Positions 6,210 to 13,699 of a DNA stretch of 64,000 nt are shown one piece after another (within the stretch, counting starts at the first letter, position 1; each line of letters begins with the position of its first letter). The translations under genes and the position numbers were made by a program. Below the pieces are notes generated by a model that did not search any database, was not told the origin of the DNA, and saw only the letters and a list, made by a program, of their open reading frames with translations. Source of the DNA: an uncultured Senegalimassilia sp. (GTDB lineage Bacteria > Actinomycetota > Coriobacteriia > Coriobacteriales > Eggerthellaceae); assembly GCF_934630535.1 (NCBI RefSeq), contig NZ_CAKTVU010000007.1:1-64000 (forward strand). Direction: 5' to 3'.

Positions 6210-8796
6210 GAGCGTGTGCGCGCACAAGGAGCTGACCGGCGGTTGGGCGAAGGCGGCGAAACTGCCCGTGCCCGACCTGTCGGGGCTTGCCATCAAAGAC
6301 GAGCATTTGAAACGAGCGCTGCTTGGGCAGGATTTCCTGGTGGTGGACGGTGCCATGGGCACGCAGCTGCAGGAGCGGGGCCTTGCCGATGCGGGGCAGA
6401 TTCCCGAGCTGCTCAACTTCTCGCATCCCGACGACATCGCGGCTATCCATAAGGCCTATGTCGATGCAGGTGCCGAGGTCATCACTACGAACACGTTCGG
6501 GGCGAACCGGTTGAAGCTAGAAGGCGCCGCAAGTGTTGAAGAGGTGTATCGTGCGGCTGCCGAATGCGCCCGTGCCGCCGGCGCTCCCTATATCGCCGGC
6601 GACGTCGGTCCGACGGGCGCGCTTTTGGAACCGATGGGAACCATGAGCTTCGAGGAGGCCTACGACCTGTTCGCCGAGCAGGTGCGCGCCGTTGCCGCCG
6701 CCGGCTGCGATGTGGTGCTGATCGAGACCATGGCCGACTTGCGCGAGGCGAAGGCGGCGCTGCTGGCTGCTCAGGAAAACTGCGATCTGCCGGTGTTCGC
6801 CACCATGACCTTCGGCGAGGATGGGCGCACGTTTTTGGGCACGTCGCCGGAGGTGGCCGCAGAGGTGCTTTCGGGCATGGGCGCGCATGCCGTGGGTTTG
6901 AACTGTTCGCTTGGCCCGGCGGAGCTATTGGGCGCCGCGCAGGATATGGCGCATCGCTCGCGATGCCCGTTGATGGTGCAGCCCAACGCAGGCCTGCCGC
7001 GCGTGCAGGACGGGGTCACCGTGTTCGACGTGTCGCCCGAGGATTTCGCCGCCGCCATGGAGGGCATGCTTGATGCAGGCGCCTCGATCATCGGCGGGTG
7101 CTGCGGCACATCGCCGGAATACACGCGCCAGCTTCGTCGTATGGCGGATACCCGTCGCGCGCCGACGCCGCGCGCTTATGAGCCCGCTTGCGTGCTGTGC
7201 AGCGCCCAGGAGGCCGTGGTGCTTCCGGTGGGCGTGCCCCGCATCGCCGTGATCGGCGAACGTATCAACCCTACGGGCAAGCCTAAGCTTAAGGCCGCGC
7301 TGCGTGCGAGCGACCTGGATTACCTGGTAGGGGAGGCTGTTTCCCAGCAGGAGCTGGGCGCCGACGTGCTCGACGTCAACGTGGGCCTTCCCGAGCTTGA
7401 CGAGCCTGCTGTGCTGGCCGCTGCGGTGGACAAGCTTTCCTCCACGGTCACGTTGCCGTTGGTGGTGGACTCGTCCGACCCGGTGGCGGTGGAGGCTGCG
7501 GTGCGCGGTTACGCGGGCAAGCCGCTTATCAACAGCGTCAACGGCAAGCAGGAGAGCTTGGAGGCCGTGCTTCCCATCGTGAAACGCTACGGGTGCGCCG
7601 TCATCGGCCTCGCCCTTGACGAAGAGGGCATTCCGCCAACGGCAGAGGGGCGTTTCGCCGTTGCCGAGCGGATCGTGGAAGCTGCCGAACGTTACGGCAT
7701 TCCGCGAACCGATGTGGTCATCGACTGCCTGACCATGGCGTGCGCGACCAATCAGTCGGAGGCGCTTGAGATCTTGCGCGCCGTGAACATGGTGAAGGAA
7801 CGCCTGGGCGTGCGCACGGCGCTCGGTGTATCCAACATCAGCTTCGGCCTGCCGCAGCGCAACATGGTGAACTCGACCTTTCTGGCCGCCGCGTTCGGGT
7901 GCGGGCTGGACATGCCCATTTTGAACCCGAAGGCGAAGCGCTACACCGATACGGTGAACACGTTTAGGGTGCTGAACTGCCAAGATACCGGCGCCGTCGA
8001 GTTCATCGGGGAGTATGCCGACGCCGCGGACCCGTATATGGCAGGCGCGGCGGGTGCGGGTGCCGCCGTGGGCGCTGCGGAGGCGGCGCAACCTTTGGGG
8101 GCTGCTGACGCGGTCGTGGAGTGCCCGGTGGCGGTTCCTGAGACGCTTTCGGACGCCTCCGATGCCGTGCGCGACATGGTGCATCTCATCCTGACGGGTC
8201 GAAAGGGCCCGATGGGCCTGGCAACCGAGGCGTTGCTGGAAGGTCACAACCCGCTCGACCTGGTCAACGGCGTGTTCGTCCCCGCGCTCGATGTGGTGGG
8301 GCAGAAGTTCGACAAGGGCGAGTTCTTCCTTCCGCAGCTGATGGCTTCCGCCGAGGCGGTGAAGGTGGGATTCGACGTGGTCAAGGCGCGCATGGGCGAT
8401 TCTGCCGATGATGGCATGGGGTCGAACGCCATCGCGGTGGCCACGGTGAAGGGCGACATTCACGACATCGGCAAGAACATCGTCAAAATGCTGCTGGAGA
8501 ACTATGGCTTTCGAGTGGTCGACCTTGGCCGCGACGTCGAGCCAGAGGAAGTGCTGCGCGTGGCAAGCGAGCAGGGCATCCGTTTGGTCGGGCTTTCGGC
8601 GCTGATGACCACCACGGTTCGCGCCATGGAGCAGACGGTGGAGCTTCTGCATGAGAAGCTGCCGGGCTGCAAGGTGATGGTGGGCGGAGCGGTTTTGACG
8701 CCCGAGTACGCCGAGCAGATCGGTGCCGACTATTACGCGAAGGACGCCGCGGAATCGGCGCGCATCGCCGAGCGCTTCTTCGCCGAACAGGGTTAG
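6202..8796 (+). CDS. metH: Cobalamin-dependent methionine synthase without activation domain
   Basis: This enzyme transfers the methyl group of 5-methyl-THF via cobalamin to homocysteine. The 864 residues hold, in order, the homocysteine/zinc domain (about 40-320, Zn ligands C235, C300, C301 in GLNCS and GGCCGT), the pterin-binding barrel (about 350-600, VIGERINPTG, VNSVNGK), an Ala/Gly-rich linker (about 615-650), the cap, and the B12-binding Rossmann domain (about 740-864, GDIHDIGKN with cobalt ligand H754). E. coli MetH has about 1230 residues because it carries the activation domain; here that part is the preceding gene. The start overlaps it by 8 bp. The operon ends at the strong hairpin at 8861-8896. 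Confidence 0.95.
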   Translation: MGESVCAHKELTGGWAKAAKLPVPDLSGLAIKDEHLKRALLGQDFLVVDGAMGTQLQERGLADAGQIPELLNFSHPDDIAAIHKAYVDAGAEVITTNTFGANRLKLEGAASVEEVYRAAAECARAAGAPYIAGDVGPTGALLEPMGTMSFEEAYDLFAEQVRAVAAAGCDVVLIETMADLREAKAALLAAQENCDLPVFATMTFGEDGRTFLGTSPEVAAEVLSGMGAHAVGLNCSLGPAELLGAAQDMAHRSRCPLMVQPNAGLPRVQDGVTVFDVSPEDFAAAMEGMLDAGASIIGGCCGTSPEYTRQLRRMADTRRAPTPRAYEPACVLCSAQEAVVLPVGVPRIAVIGERINPTGKPKLKAALRASDLDYLVGEAVSQQELGADVLDVNVGLPELDEPAVLAAAVDKLSSTVTLPLVVDSSDPVAVEAAVRGYAGKPLINSVNGKQESLEAVLPIVKRYGCAVIGLALDEEGIPPTAEGRFAVAERIVEAAERYGIPRTDVVIDCLTMACATNQSEALEILRAVNMVKERLGVRTALGVSNISFGLPQRNMVNSTFLAAAFGCGLDMPILNPKAKRYTDTVNTFRVLNCQDTGAVEFIGEYADAADPYMAGAAGAGAAVGAAEAAQPLGAADAVVECPVAVPETLSDASDAVRDMVHLILTGRKGPMGLATEALLEGHNPLDLVNGVFVPALDVVGQKFDKGEFFLPQLMASAEAVKVGFDVVKARMGDSADDGMGSNAIAVATVKGDIHDIGKNIVKMLLENYGFRVVDLGRDVEPEEVLRVASEQGIRLVGLSALMTTTVRAMEQTVELLHEKLPGCKVMVGGAVLTPEYAEQIGADYYAKDAAESARIAERFFAEQG

Positions 8797-8860
8797 CGCG
8801 GCCGGCGCTGTCGCGGCTTGGCGGTTACCGGCTTCGACCTGATCTGCCGTGCTGGTATGA

Positions 8861-8905
8861 GAAAGCCTGCATGCTCTTTTGGGCATGCAGGCTTTCGTGG
8901 TTTTC
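8861..8905. terminator. Bidirectional terminator, metH and transporter
   Basis: A perfect 14-bp stem (8861-8874 with 8883-8896) with an 8-nt T-rich loop, followed by gtggtttt. It lies between the convergent metH and transporter genes and can serve both. Confidence 0.85.
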
Positions 8906-8963
8906 GGGATGTTGCCGGGATGAGGGGACGATTGCGTCCCGGGCGATGTTTCGCGACCGAACG

Positions 8964-10313
8964 TTATCCGATGCCGCCGAGCACGATGCCCAGGATGATG
9001 ACGATAGCCGTGAGCGGGACGAACAGATAGCGTCCCATGAACTCGAACCATGCGCCTACGGGCTTCTCTCGTCCCATCTGAGCCTGTTTTGCGGCGAAAC
9101 CCTTGGGGCATACCCAGAAGAACATCACGGCCGCTATAAGGGCTCCCAGCGGGATCGCGTAGATGCTGACGGCATCCATCCAGGCGCTGACCGCATCGCC
9201 GTTCTCGATGAAGGCGCCGACGCCCATGGAAACCGCCGCCACGATGGCCACGGCGGCCCAGCGGGGGAGGCGCGCCTGCTGCTGCAGGGCCTCGATGGGC
9301 GGCTCGTAGAGGTTCACCAGGCTGGTGATGGCGGCGCAGGCTACGGCCAGGAAGAACACGAAGCAGAACAGCCCGCCGAAGGGCATCTCCCGGAACACCT
9401 GCGGAAGCACGATGAATAGAAGCGGGGGGCCTGCTTGGGTGTCGGCTCCGAACGCGAACACGGCCGGCACCACCACCATGGCCGACAAAACCGCGGCCAG
9501 CGTGCTGAACACCACGACGTTGCGCGCTGACGAAACCACGTTCACGTCCTTCTTCAGGTAGCTGCCGTACACCAGCGTGCCGCCGCCTGCCAGCGAGAGC
9601 CCGAAGAACGCCTGTCCAAGCGCAAGCACCCAGGTTTGCGGGTTGGCGAGCGCCTCCCAGCGCGGCATGAACAGGTACGCATAGCCGTCAAACGCGCCCG
9701 GCAACATGGCGACGCGCACGAGCAACACGCAGAACAGGACGAAGAACAGCGGCATCATGACTTTGTTCAGGCGTTCGATGCCGCGCGAGATGCCTAAGAT
9801 CATGACGGCTAGGGTGATGATGAGCGCCGCGGCGTGCCAGCCGATGCTTCCGAAATCGCCGGTGATCTGGCCGAAGTATCCGCCCATGTCCGGTTGGGTG
9901 AGCAAGGTTCCGGTTGCGGCGGCGAACAGGTATTTGAGGAACCACCCCAAAACGACGGTGTAGCCGATGGCGATGCCGAGCGCGGCAAGGACGGGCACGA
10001 TGCCGATGACTTTGCCGATGCGCGTTGCGTGGGGCGTGCCCCTGAGCTCGAGGGCTTTGCCGAATGCGCCCATGGGGCCGCATCCCATAGCGCGGCCGAA
10101 CGACATCTCGCCGACCACGCCGGTAAGGCCGAGGAGCACCACGAAGAACAGGTAAGGGATAAGGAAGGCCGCTCCGCCAAGCTGCGAGACGCGATACGGG
10201 AACAGCCAGATACCCGATAGGCCTACGGCCGATCCGATGCAGGCGATGATGAAGGCGGTGCGAGAGGTGAACGAGTCGCGGGTTTGCGAATCGCCGGATG
10301 CAGTCTGCGCCAT
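8964..10313 (-). CDS. Neurotransmitter:sodium symporter family (LeuT-like) transporter
   Basis: A 449-residue membrane protein with 11 or 12 hydrophobic segments. The first helix reads ACIGSAVGLSGIWLFPYRV, a form of the signature that binds sodium and the amino-acid substrate in NSS transporters; helix 3 starts after VVGEMSFGRAMG. It probably takes up an amino acid with Na+, specificity unknown. GAAAGGGG 6-7 nt upstream fixes the ATG at 10313 rather than an in-frame TTG at 10334. Only 54 bp separate the start from the 3' end of a tRNA-Ala gene, and most of that is the tRNA terminator, so no separate promoter is visible. Confidence 0.88.
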   Translation of the reverse strand: MAQTASGDSQTRDSFTSRTAFIIACIGSAVGLSGIWLFPYRVSQLGGAAFLIPYLFFVVLLGLTGVVGEMSFGRAMGCGPMGAFGKALELRGTPHATRIGKVIGIVPVLAALGIAIGYTVVLGWFLKYLFAAATGTLLTQPDMGGYFGQITGDFGSIGWHAAALIITLAVMILGISRGIERLNKVMMPLFFVLFCVLLVRVAMLPGAFDGYAYLFMPRWEALANPQTWVLALGQAFFGLSLAGGGTLVYGSYLKKDVNVVSSARNVVVFSTLAAVLSAMVVVPAVFAFGADTQAGPPLLFIVLPQVFREMPFGGLFCFVFFLAVACAAITSLVNLYEPPIEALQQQARLPRWAAVAIVAAVSMGVGAFIENGDAVSAWMDAVSIYAIPLGALIAAVMFFWVCPKGFAAKQAQMGREKPVGAWFEFMGRYLFVPLTAIVIILGIVLGGIG

Positions 10314-10332
10314 GGGTTCCCCTTTCCGTGGC

Positions 10333-10359
10333 AATAAAAAAGCCGCCCTTAAGGCGGCT
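10333..10359 (-). terminator. Terminator of tRNA-Ala copy 1
   Basis: A 7-bp GC stem (10341-10347 with 10353-10359) followed on the minus strand by TTTTTATT. It lies directly after the tRNA-Ala 3' end and just upstream of the transporter start. Confidence 0.85.
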
Positions 10360-10367
10360 GTTGAATT

Positions 10368-10443
10368 TGGTGGAGCCTAGGGGGATCGAACCCCTGACCT
10401 CATGGCTGCCAGCCATGCGCTCTCCCAGCTGAGCTAAGGCCCC
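10368..10443 (-). tRNA. tRNA-Ala(GGC), copy 1
   Basis: A 76-nt cloverleaf with encoded CCA. The acceptor stem GGGGCCT/AGGCTCC has the G3:U70 pair that defines alanine identity. The anticodon loop is CTGGCAG, giving anticodon GGC. T-loop TTCGATC is present. Identical in sequence to copy 2. Confidence 0.97.
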
Positions 10444-10461
10444 GAATCAGGTGCGTTGACT

Positions 10462-10489
10462 ATTATACGGAAACCGTTTTAGCGCGCAA
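10462..10489 (-). promoter_or_regulatory. Promoter of tRNA-Ala copy 1
   Basis: On the minus strand TTGCGC (10484-10489) is followed after 16 nt by TATAAT (10462-10467), placing initiation about 12 nt before the tRNA. The same -35 form TTGCGC occurs before tRNA-Val at 30887. Confidence 0.75.
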
Positions 10490-10712
10490 CCCCCTATTTT
10501 GAAATTTTTTCGGCCAGGTTTTTAGGCGGGGCGGGTGCTTGACTCGCAGGCTCGGCTGGGTGCTTCGCTTTGCCATCGGACATAGCCGGGGTGCGTGAAC
10601 AGGGGACGGAGGAACCTTTCGTGTGGTCGGGGTGAGTGGCGGATTGGATTTGACTTCGCGTGTTTTTGCGCTTGAGGTGCGATTGCAGATGTGGAGGGAT
10701 CGAAACGCGAGG

Positions 10713-10743
10713 AAATAAAAAAGGTTCGGCGAATGCCGAACCT
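10713..10743 (-). terminator. Terminator of tRNA-Ala copy 2
   Basis: A perfect 9-bp stem (10722-10730 with 10735-10743) with a 4-nt loop and a minus-strand tail TTTTTTATTT. Its sequence differs from the terminator of copy 1, although the tRNA parts are identical. Confidence 0.88.
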
Positions 10744-10751
10744 AGAAAATT

Positions 10752-10827
10752 TGGTGGAGCCTAGGGGGATCGAACCCCTGACCTCATGGCTGCCAGCCAT
10801 GCGCTCTCCCAGCTGAGCTAAGGCCCC
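10752..10827 (-). tRNA. tRNA-Ala(GGC), copy 2
   Basis: Identical to copy 1: G3:U70 acceptor pair, anticodon GGC in loop CTGGCAG, encoded CCA. It has its own promoter and terminator, so each copy is transcribed independently. Confidence 0.97.
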
Positions 10828-10845
10828 GAATCAGGTGCGTTGACT

Positions 10846-10873
10846 ATTATACGGAAACCGTTTTAGCGCGCAA
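10846..10873 (-). promoter_or_regulatory. Promoter of tRNA-Ala copy 2
   Basis: TTGCGC (10868-10873) and TATAAT (10846-10851) on the minus strand with a 16-nt spacer, identical to copy 1. Confidence 0.75.
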
Positions 10874-11085
10874 CCCCCTATTTTGAAATTTTTTCGGCAT
10901 AGTTTTTGGGCTGGTCGTGCTTGATTCGCAGCCTTATCCGAACACTTCGATTTCGTTATCGAACTCAGCCGGACATGTACGGCTGAGTCTGGGAAAGTGC
11001 CTTTCCGGAGACGAGGGAGCAGGTCCGTCTCCTGTTCGCCCTGTTCGGTTCGTGTGGTTGAGATCGGTGAATCCTCTTCTGGCGG

Positions 11086-11487
11086 CTAGCGATAACAGGT
11101 TGCGGTCATGCGGGCTACCTTGCGGCCCGTGTTGTCGGACACGTCCACCGTGTAAAAGCCAAGCTTCCTTCCCGACTTGTCGACGTTGCATTCGGCGATG
11201 AGCTTGTCGCCCTTGGCCCCGCTGAGAAACTCGATGGTGTTGCTTACCGAGACCGTGGGCTGCTCGTTTACGTTGCAGGCGATGGCCAGGCAGAAGTCGG
11301 CAAGGGTGAATATCGCCCCGCCCATGACGCCGCCTTGGGCGTTGTAGTGGATCTGCTCGAGCGGCATCTCGCAAACGGCGTGGCCGCGGGCTGCTTCGAC
11401 GACGGTGCAGCCTGCAACCTCCGTGGCGAACTTGTCGTTGGCGAAGAATTCGCGGACCTGATCGATGGTGGGGTTTTCGGGGAGCAT
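11086..11487 (-). CDS. Hotdog-fold thioesterase, PaaI family
   Basis: A 133-residue protein of the size and pattern of PaaI-type acyl-CoA thioesterases. The active-site stretch is HYNAQGGVMGGAIFTLADFCLA, where the Asn/Gly loop and the acidic residue of the hotdog helix are in place; SNTIEFLSGAK and the C-terminal strands follow. It probably hydrolyses a small acyl- or aryl-CoA in the cytoplasm; substrate unknown. AAGGACG before the ATG at 11487 fixes the start, so the longer open frame upstream is not used. A hairpin at 11520-11547 separates it from the membrane-protein gene upstream, so it may have its own promoter. Confidence 0.88.
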   Translation of the reverse strand: MLPENPTIDQVREFFANDKFATEVAGCTVVEAARGHAVCEMPLEQIHYNAQGGVMGGAIFTLADFCLAIACNVNEQPTVSVSNTIEFLSGAKGDKLIAECNVDKSGRKLGFYTVDVSDNTGRKVARMTATCYR

Positions 11488-11510
11488 GGGCGTCCTTTCG
11501 TTCGATGGCG

Positions 11511-11547
11511 AAAACAGTTGCGCCCTCCGAAGCCTGCCGGAGGGCGC
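11511..11547 (-). terminator. Terminator after the membrane-protein gene
   Basis: A perfect 10-bp GC stem (11520-11529 with 11538-11547); on the minus strand it is followed by aactgtttt. It closes the gltX operon ahead of the thioesterase gene. Confidence 0.65.
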
Positions 11548-11563
11548 GTGAATCCGATGTCGG

Positions 11564-12571
11564 TTATTCAGCTGGCGTTGCGATGGTGCCGAACAGCTCC
11601 AGCCATTCACCGTCTTCCACGGTGATGGTTTGCGTGCCGCCGCGCAGCAGGGGCTTGGAGTCGGTGATGGAATCATCGTCGAAGTCCAGGTCCTTCATGA
11701 CGTAGGCGGCATAGTCCTGCGAGGCGTTGTGCGGCGCGTCCGGGCTGACGGTGATGGTGTAGGTCCCGGCGGGGATGTCCTGGCCGACGCGGTACAGGCC
11801 GCTGGCGTAGGGCGCCTGCGGTTGGAAATCGGCTTGCTCCGCGGGAATCATCAGCATGCTTTTGGCGCTGGGCATGAACACGACCACCTGGCCTTTTTCA
11901 AGCTCGGCGAAGTAATTGCCCGTGTAGGTGACCGCCGTGCTCATGCTGTAAGTTCCCGATCCCTCGGGGGCGAACAGGTAGCATTCCGACTCGGTGGACG
12001 GATTTCCCTGGAGGAAGTACAGGCCCTCGTCGATGTCGCGGCCTACCACGTACACGCCCGGGGTGGCCTTGCCCTCATCGTCGATATCGCAGGGCAGGTC
12101 GCCTGCCGCCTCCTTGATGTCGGAGAGCGTGAACCCGCCGTAGTAATCGCTATCGGGCAGGTCGTCGGGGTCGTAGCCGTACGGCAAGTCGTCAAAGTCG
12201 AACGAATGCACGCCATCGGCGCGGCTGTGAAGCGAATCGGCTACCATGCCTACCGTGGCGAAGCCTACGCATCCGCCAAGCCCCATGAGAAACGCCAGCG
12301 CGCAGCCCAAAAGCACCCAGGGCCACTTTTTCGCCGGCTTCGGCGCGACGGCGGCATAGGGGTTTGCGGGCGGCTGCGGTGCGCCGTAAGCAGGTTGCGC
12401 ATAGGGCGCCTGCGGGGGAACGGCGTATCCGGAAGGCTGCTGAGTGGCCTGTTGGTCGTTGCCGGGCGCCTGCGGGCGGTTATCAGGGGTTTCGGACTGT
12501 TCGCCTTGCGGGGGCGTTTGTTGAGCAGATTCGTAGGGATTGAAATCGGGATTGTTGCGAGGCTGGTTCAT
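11564..12571 (-). CDS. Single-pass membrane protein with Pro/Gln-rich N-terminus
   Basis: 335 residues. Residues 1-80 are rich in P, Q, A and Y with repeated PPQAPYAQPAYG-like motifs, as in cytoplasmic tails of actinobacterial envelope proteins. One transmembrane helix follows (about 84-108, WPWVLLGCALAFLMGLGGCVG). The outer part is acidic near 120-145 and then has two related segments, PGVYVVGRDIDEGLYFL and SGLYRVGQDIPAGTYTI, of the type seen in secreted actinobacterial proteins that I cannot assign a function. AGGAGC precedes the ATG. It lies 33 bp after the polyferredoxin gene and is probably the last gene of the gltX operon. No enzyme motif is seen. Confidence 0.75.
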   Translation of the reverse strand: MNQPRNNPDFNPYESAQQTPPQGEQSETPDNRPQAPGNDQQATQQPSGYAVPPQAPYAQPAYGAPQPPANPYAAVAPKPAKKWPWVLLGCALAFLMGLGGCVGFATVGMVADSLHSRADGVHSFDFDDLPYGYDPDDLPDSDYYGGFTLSDIKEAAGDLPCDIDDEGKATPGVYVVGRDIDEGLYFLQGNPSTESECYLFAPEGSGTYSMSTAVTYTGNYFAELEKGQVVVFMPSAKSMLMIPAEQADFQPQAPYASGLYRVGQDIPAGTYTITVSPDAPHNASQDYAAYVMKDLDFDDDSITDSKPLLRGGTQTITVEDGEWLELFGTIATPAE

Positions 12572-12604
12572 GGAAGCGCTCCTAACGGTTTGTTCCCGGC
12601 TATC

Positions 12605-13678
12605 TTAGCACGCAGCCTCGGAGACAGGCTTGGTTGTTAACGTGATGGCATTGCGGGGGCATGCCGACTCGCACAAGCCGCAGCCTATGCAGTAGCGCCA
12701 ATCGAGGGAAAGCGTGCCGTCTTGGGCGTCGGGCAGTAGCGCTCCGGTAGGGCAGGCTCGGGTGCAGCGCAGGCACCCCTCGCAGGCGTCGGCGTTGATT
12801 TCGGGCAGGGAAAGATCGACCCGCGCCGCCATATCGGGCTGGGCGTCGAGCGCTTGCAGCAGCAGGTTGCGCGACGTTCCCATGGCGCGGCGGACGCGCC
12901 CGTGCGGCGCGAACTTGTTGAATTGCGTGCCGTTTCCCAGGTCGAGCCGTTGATGGGCGGCAAGCCGCTCGTTTTGCTCGCGCAGCGTCTGCAGGCGCGC
13001 GTCGGTGCGTTCGCGCATGGTGCCCGATGCGGCATCCTTGAGCTGCGAGAACATGTCGGTGAACAGGCTGCGGCGGTCCCCATCGGCGCCGGCGTTGGCA
13101 AGGCCGGCGAGCAGGCCCTCGTCAGCCGCCTGGGGCAGCGACGCCGCGAACCCGACGTTGCGCTGCGTCCATTCCTCGGCTTGGGCGATGCGTTCGGCGT
13201 AGAGGCATTGCGCAGGTCCGCCCGCCTTCGCGCAGGTTTCGCAGCGCTCCATGTCGATGGCCACCTGCACATCGGTCCCTTCGGCCAACAGCGCGGCCCA
13301 CAGCTCGGCCGGCAGCATGGCCAAGCAGGGGAGCACCACCACGTTGCTTGCGGGGTCGTCTTCGTCCGAGATGTTTTCGGCGCAGGTGAGGATTGCCGGC
13401 CGTGCGCCCATGGCGGCTCGCCGCGCGCCGGCATGGGCTTGCGTGAGCGTATAGCTTGTGGAGGCGAACGCGTCGCACGTTCCCTGGCAGATGCCGCACA
13501 GCGAGCAAGCCGCCTCGTCTACGACGGGCGGCTTTCCCTCGGGAAAGGACAGGGCGCCTTTCGGGCACGCTTCGCCGCAGCGCGTGCAATCGGCGCCTCG
13601 GGTGCGTATGCACAGATCCCGCAGCACGAGGATGCGCTGCGGGATCTGAAACGGCTGTTGTTCGCTGGTTTCGGTCAA
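12605..13678 (-). CDS. Polyferredoxin-like 4Fe-4S protein
   Basis: A 357-residue protein with ferredoxin-type Cys clusters at both ends: around residues 23-40 (CTRCGEACPKGA) and 58-70 (CSLCGICQGTC) near the N-terminus, and CEGCLRCTRACPTGA plus CIGCGLCESACPRNA near the C-terminus. In between are CETCAKAGGPAQC and further Cys residues in a region that resembles no enzyme I know. Up to four [4Fe-4S] clusters are likely, which suggests an electron carrier or an adaptor for a reductase. It follows gltX by 21 bp in the same operon, an unusual neighbour; no cognate oxidoreductase is in the window. Confidence 0.8.
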   Translation of the reverse strand: MTETSEQQPFQIPQRILVLRDLCIRTRGADCTRCGEACPKGALSFPEGKPPVVDEAACSLCGICQGTCDAFASTSYTLTQAHAGARRAAMGARPAILTCAENISDEDDPASNVVVLPCLAMLPAELWAALLAEGTDVQVAIDMERCETCAKAGGPAQCLYAERIAQAEEWTQRNVGFAASLPQAADEGLLAGLANAGADGDRRSLFTDMFSQLKDAASGTMRERTDARLQTLREQNERLAAHQRLDLGNGTQFNKFAPHGRVRRAMGTSRNLLLQALDAQPDMAARVDLSLPEINADACEGCLRCTRACPTGALLPDAQDGTLSLDWRYCIGCGLCESACPRNAITLTTKPVSEAAC

Positions 13679-13699
13679 CAGGTGCCTTCCGTGCTCAGG

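Larger units (their letters stand above)
10364..10514. repeat. 151-bp duplication, copy 1
   Basis: The stretch 10364-10514 is repeated base for base at 10748-10898 (offset 384 bp). It contains tRNA-Ala and its promoter. Similarity fades past the end (tttttaggcggggc versus tttttgggctggtc, then cttgactcgcag versus cttgattcgcag), which suggests an originally longer duplication. Confidence 0.9.
10748..10898. repeat. 151-bp duplication, copy 2
   Basis: Second copy of the tRNA-Ala plus promoter segment, identical to 10364-10514. A 13-mer GAACAGGRGACGG lies in opposite orientations on the two sides (10598-10610 plus, 11025-11037 minus). Confidence 0.9.

Noticed and set aside
6925..9111. A 728-codon minus-strand frame opposite metH
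   Set aside because: Antisense shadow of metH; no ribosome-binding site and a His/Arg-rich translation.
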